Shown here: positions 7,234-13,080 of the stretch, piece by piece
How positions within the stretch are numbered: position 1 is the first letter of the stretch
Layout of the letters: each line of letters starts with the position of its first letter
Assembly: GCA_017543165.1 (NCBI GenBank)
Contig: JAFYGL010000132.1
Span: forward strand, 1-13,080
DNA: 13,080 bases
From: Victivallales bacterium
GTDB lineage: Bacteria; Verrucomicrobiota; Lentisphaeria; Oligosphaerales; Oligosphaeraceae
Direction of reading: 5' to 3'
Made by a program: the position numbers and the translations under genes
The notes under the pieces: generated by a model
What the model saw: only the letters and a program-made list of their open reading frames with translations
The model's database searches: none
What the model was told of the DNA's origin: nothing

Positions 7234-7266
7234 AAAGCGCTTCAGTTTTTCTGAGGCGCTTTTTTG
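7234..7266 (+). terminator. Rho-independent terminator of tRNA-Gln
   Basis: AAAGCGCTTCAG (7234-7245) pairs with CTGAGGCGCTTT (7251-7262) over 12 bp with one G-T wobble, around a TTTTT loop. The run of T continues to 7265. It starts 11 nt after the tRNA CCA end. This is a canonical strong intrinsic terminator. Confidence 0.9.
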
Positions 7267-7315
7267 TTACAGGGGACAATTGGAGCGCGGGGCTTGAGCC
7301 CCGCGTTTGTTACAG
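7263..7315. repeat. GC-rich palindrome between 10-bp direct repeats
   Basis: TTTGTTACAG is present exactly at 7263-7272 and at 7306-7315. Between the copies lies a perfect hairpin: CGCGGGGC (7286-7293), loop TTGA, GCCCCGCG (7298-7305). The first copy overlaps the T-tract of the tRNA terminator. The layout resembles a small REP/MITE-like palindrome with target-site duplication, or a second terminator hairpin (the stem is followed by TTTGTT). The repeats and stem are directly visible; mobility is only a guess. Confidence 0.5.
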
Positions 7316-7340
7316 TACACAGTCCACTGACAACTAGACA

Positions 7341-9845
7341 ATGCCTGACATACCTGAATTGACACCTGCCATGCGCCAGTATATGGAGGCGCGGAAAACC
7401 TTGCCTGAAAAGACCATCTTGCTTTTCAGGATGGGGGATTTCTATGAGCTGTTTTTCGAGGATGCGAAGTTGGCCGCGCCCATAATGGATGTGGTTTTGA
7501 CTGCGCGGGCTGGCGTGCCCATGTGCGGTGTGCCCTACCATGCGCTGAAGTCTTATGTGGCGCGCATATTGGACGCTGGCTACAAGGCGGCGATTGCGGA
7601 GCAGCTGGAGGACCCCAAGCTGGCGAAGGGGCTTGTCAAGAGGGACATTACCCAGATCATCACGCCTGGCACTTTGGTTGAGGACACCATGTTGCATGGC
7701 TCCCAGTCCAACTTCCTGGTGGCATTGGCGCAAAGCAAGTCCATTTACGGCATTGCCGCGATGGATTTGACCACGGGGGATTTTCGCGTTACGGAAATCA
7801 GCGAAAGGCAGGCAATGGAAAATGAGTTGCACCGCCTCAAACCTGCGGAATGCCTGATTCCAGGCGCATTGAAGAATGCCTGGGAACAGGACAAATATCC
7901 CGATGCGCCGCCGCATACGGCTTGGTCAACCACAGATGACTGGGCATTTGACAAGGACCTGGCGGAGGACAATCTCAAGCGCTTCTTCAAGGTGGCGTCC
8001 CTGGACGGCTTTGGTTGCAGGGGCTACACTGCCGCAATAGCGGCCGCTGGCGCATTGCTGCACTATGTCACAAACAATTTGCGCAGGGACTTGACGCATG
8101 TCCGCAACATGCAGACATACAGCATTGGGGACAGCATGATTGTGGACCGCATCACCCAGCGCAACCTGGAACTGGTGGAACCAATCTTCTCCGATGCCAA
8201 GGACAGCACACTGCTGTCGGTTCTGGACAGGACGGTCACCCCCATGGGCTCGCGCCTTCTGCGCGAGTGGATACTGCGCCCCTTGCGCTCCAAGGCACGC
8301 ATTGAGGAGCGTCTGGATGCGGTGCAGGACTTGTTCTGCAATCCCATGACGCTGAGCGAACTGCGCGAGTTGCTGACACGTGTGCGCGATTTGGAGAGGG
8401 TGATTGCCCGCCTCAACCTTGGCACTGCCAATGCCAGGGATTTGCTTGTGCTGAGCCGCGGCCTGGGCGAAATACCTGGCATACGCTCCGTGACGGCGAC
8501 CATGGAGGCCCCCTTGCTGAAGGACATAACGCAGAAACTGGTGGATGTGCCTGAGATAACGGAACTCATTGCGAAGGCGATTGTGGACGAGCCGCCACTG
8601 GCCATCAAGGAAGGGGGCATCATACGCCCTGGCTACAATGCCGAACTGGATACATTGAAGAGCGCCTCCACCGAGGGCAAGACCTGGATTGCACAGTACC
8701 AGCAGCACGAAATCGAGCGCACTGGCATCAAGAACATCAAGGTCCGCTACACAAAGGTCTTCGGCTATTTCATAGAAGTGACAAAGGCGTTTCTGGACAA
8801 GGTGCCAGACGACTATATACGCAAGCAGACTTTGGTGGGCGCGGAACGCTTCATAACACCTGAACTCAAGGAGATTGAGGACAAGGTAATCGGCGCGGAT
8901 GAGAAGAGCATGGCACTGGAATACGAACTTTTCCAGGAACTGCGCACCACCGTCTGCTCCAGGACCGCCGCCGTGCAGGACAATGCACGTGCAATTGCGC
9001 AACTGGACTGCCTTTGTTCCCTTGCAGAGGTGGCGATACGCCAGAACTATACCCGCCCGCAAATCAGCGAGGAACCAGTGCTGGACATACGGGACGGGCG
9101 GCATCCCGTCATCGAGGCACGCATGAGCAGCGAGACATTCGTGCCAAATGATGTTTCACTGGACACCCGCAAGGGGCAGATTGCCATAATCACAGGCCCC
9201 AACATGGCAGGTAAATCCACCTACATTCGGCAGGTGGCGCTTATCACGCTTCTCGCGCAGATGGGCAGCTTTATCCCCGCCTCATCGGCGGTGATTGGGC
9301 TGACGGACCGCATCTTCACCCGCGTCGGCGCCGCAGACGACTTGAGCAGAGGACAAAGCACCTTCATGGTGGAAATGGTGGAAACCGCGAATATCCTCAA
9401 CCATGCCACGCCCTCCAGTCTGATTGTGCTGGATGAAATCGGCAGGGGCACCAGCACATTTGACGGGCTTAGCCTGGCATGGGCCGTGGCGGAATACCTT
9501 CATGACAACAAGGCAGTCAAGGCGAGGACGCTTTTTGCAACCCACTACCACGAACTCACCGATTTGGCGGCCACGAAGCGCGGCGTGAAGAACTACAATG
9601 TGCTAGTGACGGAAAACGACGGGCTTGTGACTTTCACGCACAAAATCGGTGAAGGCTGTGCTGACAAGAGCTATGGCATACATGTGGCGCAGCTTGCTGG
9701 CCTGCCGATGGAAGTTATCAAGCGGGCCCGCGAGGTGCTGGGCACTTTGGAGCACGATGAATTTTCGGAGGAAGGCAAGCCACGCCTGGCAATCCCAAAA
9801 CAGAAAAAAAACAAGGAGAACCCAGACCAGTTGACACTCTTCTAG
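7341..9845 (+). CDS. mutS: DNA mismatch repair protein MutS
   Basis: An 834-residue mismatch-recognition ATPase that binds mispaired or looped DNA and recruits MutL. It is close in length to E. coli MutS (853). The mismatch-binding Phe34-x-Glu36 motif sits in MGDFYELF near the N-terminus. The connector, lever and clamp region runs from about 130 to 560. The ATPase domain has Walker A GPNMAGKST (619-627), Walker B with Asp698-Glu699 in LDEIGRGTSTFDG, and the FATHYHEL motif. The last five residues, QLTLF, fit the beta-clamp-binding consensus QL(S/D)LF, preceded by a Lys-rich linker. The start at ATG 7341 gives the usual ~30-residue lead before FRMGDFYE, but no SD is visible upstream. The next ATG, 7371, would also retain the domain. 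It is monocistronic as far as seen; no mutL is nearby. Confidence 0.97.
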   Translation: MPDIPELTPAMRQYMEARKTLPEKTILLFRMGDFYELFFEDAKLAAPIMDVVLTARAGVPMCGVPYHALKSYVARILDAGYKAAIAEQLEDPKLAKGLVKRDITQIITPGTLVEDTMLHGSQSNFLVALAQSKSIYGIAAMDLTTGDFRVTEISERQAMENELHRLKPAECLIPGALKNAWEQDKYPDAPPHTAWSTTDDWAFDKDLAEDNLKRFFKVASLDGFGCRGYTAAIAAAGALLHYVTNNLRRDLTHVRNMQTYSIGDSMIVDRITQRNLELVEPIFSDAKDSTLLSVLDRTVTPMGSRLLREWILRPLRSKARIEERLDAVQDLFCNPMTLSELRELLTRVRDLERVIARLNLGTANARDLLVLSRGLGEIPGIRSVTATMEAPLLKDITQKLVDVPEITELIAKAIVDEPPLAIKEGGIIRPGYNAELDTLKSASTEGKTWIAQYQQHEIERTGIKNIKVRYTKVFGYFIEVTKAFLDKVPDDYIRKQTLVGAERFITPELKEIEDKVIGADEKSMALEYELFQELRTTVCSRTAAVQDNARAIAQLDCLCSLAEVAIRQNYTRPQISEEPVLDIRDGRHPVIEARMSSETFVPNDVSLDTRKGQIAIITGPNMAGKSTYIRQVALITLLAQMGSFIPASSAVIGLTDRIFTRVGAADDLSRGQSTFMVEMVETANILNHATPSSLIVLDEIGRGTSTFDGLSLAWAVAEYLHDNKAVKARTLFATHYHELTDLAATKRGVKNYNVLVTENDGLVTFTHKIGEGCADKSYGIHVAQLAGLPMEVIKRAREVLGTLEHDEFSEEGKPRLAIPKQKKNKENPDQLTLF

Positions 9846-9876
9846 TGAAGCGGTTTCAAGACTTGATTCCAGCGGG

Positions 9877-9916
9877 TTGCCAAGAAGTTTGATAAAACAC
9901 TATTTTTTGAAATAAT
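9877..9916 (+). promoter_or_regulatory. Candidate promoter(s) for the pseudopilin/DUF4838 unit
   Basis: The AT-rich gap after mutS offers two sigma70-like pairs. TTGCCA (9877-9882) with TATTTT (9901-9906) at 18 nt leaves a ~20-nt leader. TTGATA (9889-9894) with AATAAT (9911-9916) at 16 nt matches better (5/6 and 5/6) but leaves a leader of only about 11 nt, at the SD itself. No terminator for mutS is evident here. Confidence 0.35.
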
Positions 9917-9933
9917 CAAATGAGGCTAAACAA

Positions 9934-10770
9934 ATGAAAAAGAAATTCACCTTGATTGAGTTGTTGGTTGTGATTGCAATCATCGCGGTGCTTGCGGCCA
10001 TGTTGTTGCCTGCGTTAAGGAAGGCTCGTGCAAAGGCAAAGGACATTGGCTGCATAAACAATTTGAAGCAGATTGGCATTGGGTTCATGCAGTATTGCCT
10101 GGAGCATGATGACCTTATTCCCACAAGAAGCGTAAACCGTTCAGGTTCCACATGGAATCCCAGGGGCCTGGTGGGATATCCGAGGACGCTTACCTGGGTG
10201 CATTTGGTTAGCCCGTATTTCGGTGTCAACATCAACAACATAACACTGCACAGCAAGCCCGCTGACGCACATTTTGACGTGCTTCCCAAGGAGGAATTTG
10301 CTGGAGTCATGAAATGTCCCGCGATGAGAGACAACATCTACTATGTGGGCATGATTGACTATGGCATGCATGAATACAATGTGGGAGGCCATACTTACAG
10401 CACGGCCTCAAGTTATTGGAAACTGCAGACAAACAGACTTACTGATCCAGAAGCCCCTGCTGAAAAGGCGCTTCTTGTCGACTGCAAATATCAGTCTTTC
10501 AGTTCAAAGCACCTGAACAATGGAGTGCAGTGCTCCATTTTGGGTGGCGTCCCCGACCCTGACCCCTTCATCAGGCAGGCAAGCAAAAGTTATGGCTATT
10601 GGTTCCACCAGGGCACGCAGGGGATGGGATATGGCAGGCATAACGGCAGTTTGAATGGATTGTTCATTGACGGCCATGCCGAGTGGATAAGTTCTGCCAG
10701 AGTCATGACGTCCATGAGTTCAGGCACATGGAAGTACCAGGGAGACAGGCTTTTCTGGTTTAAACGCTAA
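9934..10770 (+). CDS. Type II/IV pseudopilin-like protein with H-x9-DG motif
   Basis: A 278-residue protein with a class III (prepilin) signal. MKKK is followed by [20 protein letters not shown], a hydrophobic helix with the conserved Glu at position +5 of the mature form. A prepilin peptidase would cut before Phe5 and methylate it. The residue before the cut is Lys, not the usual Gly. The helix is followed by [21 protein letters not shown], typical of this family in Lentisphaerota and Planctomycetes. Near the C-terminus [17 protein letters not shown] contains a perfect H-x9-DG motif, a hallmark of the expanded PVC pseudopilin families. The globular part should sit outside the inner membrane. 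GAGG (9922-9925) is 8 nt before the ATG. A DUF4838 gene starts 45 nt downstream, probably co-transcribed. No assembly genes of a secretion or pilus machine are visible. The family is clear; the role of this member is unknown. Confidence 0.9.
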   Translation: MKKKFTLIELLVVIAIIAVLAAMLLPALRKARAKAKDIGCINNLKQIGIGFMQYCLEHDDLIPTRSVNRSGSTWNPRGLVGYPRTLTWVHLVSPYFGVNINNITLHSKPADAHFDVLPKEEFAGVMKCPAMRDNIYYVGMIDYGMHEYNVGGHTYSTASSYWKLQTNRLTDPEAPAEKALLVDCKYQSFSSKHLNNGVQCSILGGVPDPDPFIRQASKSYGYWFHQGTQGMGYGRHNGSLNGLFIDGHAEWISSARVMTSMSSGTWKYQGDRLFWFKR

Positions 10771-10801
10771 ATATCAGTGGTCAGATTTAATCTTTGAAAA
10801 T

Positions 10802-10807
10802 AAGGAG
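10802..10807 (+). promoter_or_regulatory. Shine-Dalgarno AAGGAG supporting a GTG start
   Basis: AAGGAG lies 8 nt before the GTG at 10816. No in-frame ATG exists before the signal peptide, so this site fixes GTG as the start of the DUF4838 gene. Confidence 0.7.
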
Positions 10808-10815
10808 TTTTGTTT

Positions 10816-13080
10816 GTGAGAACGTTTTTATTATTTGTCTTTTGTTCGTTTTTGCTTGCGGTGTCTGGTGAATACTTTTATGAGAATGCCGCGCTCAATC
10901 CAGTGAAGTTTGAAAAGCCTGCCCAACACAAGGACATAGTCCTGGTGAAGGACGGCGAGTTGAACGTGGTGCTGGCATACGACTTTGCCGCCGAGCCAAA
11001 GGAAACAACTGCAAGGGAACGCCGTTCAATCAACTTGGCTGTGGAGGCATTGAAGGACGCTTTCCAGCGCACTACTGGCAAGGTGCCTGAAACAGTGAAT
11101 GCATCAGAGCCGCTTCCCGCGGGAAAGGCTGTAATCGCACTGGGCAAGAGCGCCATTACGGACAAGCTGGGCCTCAAGCCGCTGGACATGCCAAAGGAGG
11201 CATTCCTGGTGAAGAGTTTTGACAACTGCATTGTCATCGCTGGCCATGATGGTTCACTTATTCCAGGCTCATACAACAAGATGGACTGGACGCGCTACCG
11301 CATCAATGGCACATTGAACGGCGCATACGATTTTGCTGAACGCGTCCTGGGCATGCGCTATTATTTCCCTGGCATCGGCATAGTTGGGCCAGAGCACAAG
11401 AATTTGTCCGTCAAGCCAGTCTCATACACAGACTGCCCGAAATACCGCAACCGCTTCAACTGGGGCTACGCCCGCGATTTCCAGAAGGGCTATCCCTGGA
11501 AGGAAGCCAAAGGCAAGAACAACTTCGACTATGCATGGCGCCTGGCGATGTCCACCCGTTTTGTGGATGTGTGCCATACCCCGTCAGTGCAGGTGCTTGC
11601 CAAGAACTTCCCCGAGAAAAAGGATTTGATTTTCTATAAAGACCCCAAGACTGGCTACCAGTACTACAATCCTTCCACCCATATCGGCAATCTTATGGAT
11701 ATCACCAACAAGGAAGTGGCCGATTTCCTGGTGGATGGCTTTGTGAAATTCTATGAGAGCAACGGCGAGTGGAAGACGATGTGGAGCAGGGGCAAGGGAA
11801 AGGGCACATGGTATCCGCCAAACAGCGAATACGTGCTCTTCAGCCAGGCGGACACATACGTCAAGTCCATGAACAACGAGAAGACCGCTAAATTCTTCCC
11901 ACCAGGAAGGGAGGGCATCACCTCCGACTTGTATATGAACTTCTATGTGTGGCTGGCGCAGGGCATCAAGGAGAAACTGCCTGGAAAGCGCCTGGGCGTG
12001 CTTGCATATCACAACTATACGCAGCCACCAGTCGTGGTCAAGGACATTCCCGACAATCTGGATGTGCAGGTCTGCGTGGGGCGAATCGTGGCGGCGCCAG
12101 TGCCTTCTGTTCGCAATAGCTGGGAAAAAATCTTCCGTGAATGGTACGAGGTGCTTGGAAAGCGCAAGGTCACTGCTTGGACCTACGGCAGCCAGGGCAA
12201 CAGCTACACCCAGGCAATCCAGGGACGCTATATGAAGGACTTCCTCCAGGTCACGCGCCCCTATATGTCTGAGGACGGCCTTTTCTTCGATGCATCCGGC
12301 CTGCGCTGGAAATTCTATTATTCGTATTATCAGGTTTACCGTTGCTTCTGGAATCCTGACTTCAATGTGCAGGCGGCCATTGACGAGCATTGGAACCTGC
12401 TCTATGGACCAGAGGCAGGCCCCATCCTGAAGCAGTTCTATGATTTGCTGGTGGAGCGTTGGGAGAAGGCAGGCGCACCTGCTTGGGAGAAGGCAAAGAA
12501 GGAAGGCAAGAGCGGCGGCAGCAATGTGGGACCCGCTGTGCTTTACACCGCTTTCAACATCCCGACTGTGAACAAACTGGAGAAGCTGCTTGAGCAGGCA
12601 CGCAAGGCCGTGAAACCTGGCTCAATCGAGGCATTGAGGGTGGAATACTTTGCCTCCCCATGGAAGAAGGACTTCACGGAAACCCGTGCGTTCCTGCAGA
12701 ACACCATCTCCACATACCAGATCAAGCAGCTGGGACGCAATGACAGCATCACTGTGGACGGCAAACTGGACGAGGCTGTCTGGGCAAGGGCGGAACTCAT
12801 GCCGATGAAGGACGCCAAGGGCGCTGGAACCGAACTTGTCTCAAAGCCGCAGGTGAAACTGCTCTGGAGCAAGGAAGGCCTCTATCTTGGCTTCAAGTGC
12901 AGCGGAAAGCCTGTCATCAACAAAGGCGACATCTGGTTTGACAGCGACAATTTCGAGTTCTTCCTGTCCCCTGGCATCAACAAGGAATGCTACTATCAGT
13001 TCGCCATGAACCCCAATCTTGACTTTGTGCTTAAATACAAGGTCGAGAAGCCGATGGAGGCAGCCTCGGGCAGGTGGAAA
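10816..13080 (+). CDS. Secreted DUF4838 protein with CBM9-like domain, 3' end missing
   Basis: The first 755 codons of a gene that runs off the right edge. The GTG start is set by AAGGAG at 10802. Residues 1-18 (MRTFLLFVFCSFLLAVSG) form a signal peptide without a lipobox, so the protein is exported. Residues ~30-200 resemble the N-terminal domain seen before DUF4838 and in alpha-glucuronidase/GH20-like enzymes: INLAVEALKDAFQRTTGK, then AVIALGKSAITDKLGL, then LNGAYDFAERVLGMRYYFPG. The central region, ~200-560, fits DUF4838 and is rich in Trp and Tyr. From ~645, ITVDGKLDEAVW opens a CBM9/DOMON-like sugar-binding beta-sandwich that continues to the edge. Such proteins are abundant in Lentisphaerota polysaccharide-degradation loci. 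A glycosidase-like role on host or algal glycans is plausible but not shown; I cannot assign catalytic residues. It lies 45 nt after the pseudopilin gene, likely one transcript. Confidence 0.85.
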   Translation, partial: MRTFLLFVFCSFLLAVSGEYFYENAALNPVKFEKPAQHKDIVLVKDGELNVVLAYDFAAEPKETTARERRSINLAVEALKDAFQRTTGKVPETVNASEPLPAGKAVIALGKSAITDKLGLKPLDMPKEAFLVKSFDNCIVIAGHDGSLIPGSYNKMDWTRYRINGTLNGAYDFAERVLGMRYYFPGIGIVGPEHKNLSVKPVSYTDCPKYRNRFNWGYARDFQKGYPWKEAKGKNNFDYAWRLAMSTRFVDVCHTPSVQVLAKNFPEKKDLIFYKDPKTGYQYYNPSTHIGNLMDITNKEVADFLVDGFVKFYESNGEWKTMWSRGKGKGTWYPPNSEYVLFSQADTYVKSMNNEKTAKFFPPGREGITSDLYMNFYVWLAQGIKEKLPGKRLGVLAYHNYTQPPVVVKDIPDNLDVQVCVGRIVAAPVPSVRNSWEKIFREWYEVLGKRKVTAWTYGSQGNSYTQAIQGRYMKDFLQVTRPYMSEDGLFFDASGLRWKFYYSYYQVYRCFWNPDFNVQAAIDEHWNLLYGPEAGPILKQFYDLLVERWEKAGAPAWEKAKKEGKSGGSNVGPAVLYTAFNIPTVNKLEKLLEQARKAVKPGSIEALRVEYFASPWKKDFTETRAFLQNTISTYQIKQLGRNDSITVDGKLDEAVWARAELMPMKDAKGAGTELVSKPQVKLLWSKEGLYLGFKCSGKPVINKGDIWFDSDNFEFFLSPGINKECYYQFAMNPNLDFVLKYKVEKPMEAASGRWK

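Noticed and set aside
7926..9104. Minus-strand open frame (392 codons) opposite mutS
   Set aside because: Although long, it is fully antisense to a conserved gene and shows no domain; codon bias of mutS explains the lack of stops.
9848..9880. Intrinsic terminator after mutS
   Set aside because: Only TCAAG-A-CTTGA is palindromic, with a one-base loop, and no T-tract follows a stable stem.
1..13080. CRISPR array, insertion sequence or phage genes
   Set aside because: No regularly spaced repeats, transposase, integrase or phage structural genes are visible in the window.

Overview
The window looks like a chromosomal segment from a bacterium of the PVC group, most likely Lentisphaerota (Victivallis/Lentisphaera-like). 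The main clues are a pseudopilin that starts with Lys-Phe-Thr-Leu-Ile-Glu and ends with an H-x9-DG motif, and a secreted DUF4838 protein right after it; both families are strongly expanded in Lentisphaerota and relatives. This placement is inferred from family knowledge, since the window holds no rRNA or other marker that settles it. All recognised genes lie on the plus strand.

Layout. (1) Positions 1-6062 hold a tight five-gene cluster: the 3' end of an SPFH/band-7 gene, an HflC-like gene, a second HflK-like SPFH gene, a P1B-like P-type ATPase and an ABC ATPase. Gaps are 47, 17, 28 and 12 nt, so it reads as one operon whose promoter lies upstream. A stem-loop without a T-tract follows at 6089-6112. 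(2) A short D-3-phosphoglycerate dehydrogenase (serA, 6149-7081). (3) A tRNA-Gln(CTG) at 7149-7222 with its own promoter and a strong intrinsic terminator, followed by a small GC-rich hairpin flanked by 10-bp direct repeats. (4) mutS (7341-9845), complete, ending in a likely beta-clamp-binding motif. (5) A pseudopilin gene (9934-10770) followed 45 nt later by a secreted DUF4838 protein with a CBM9-like domain, cut by the right edge.

How the genes may work together. The SPFH genes probably encode membrane scaffold proteins of the HflK/HflC type. Their close linkage to a cation-pump-like P-type ATPase that has lost the usual Cys-Pro-Cys metal site, and to an ABC ATPase without an adjacent permease, suggests an organised membrane complex; this is inference. 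The pseudopilin/DUF4838 pair looks like a cell-surface polysaccharide-processing unit. serA, tRNA-Gln and mutS look like ordinary housekeeping genes. The least explained region is the SPFH/P-ATPase/ABC cluster.
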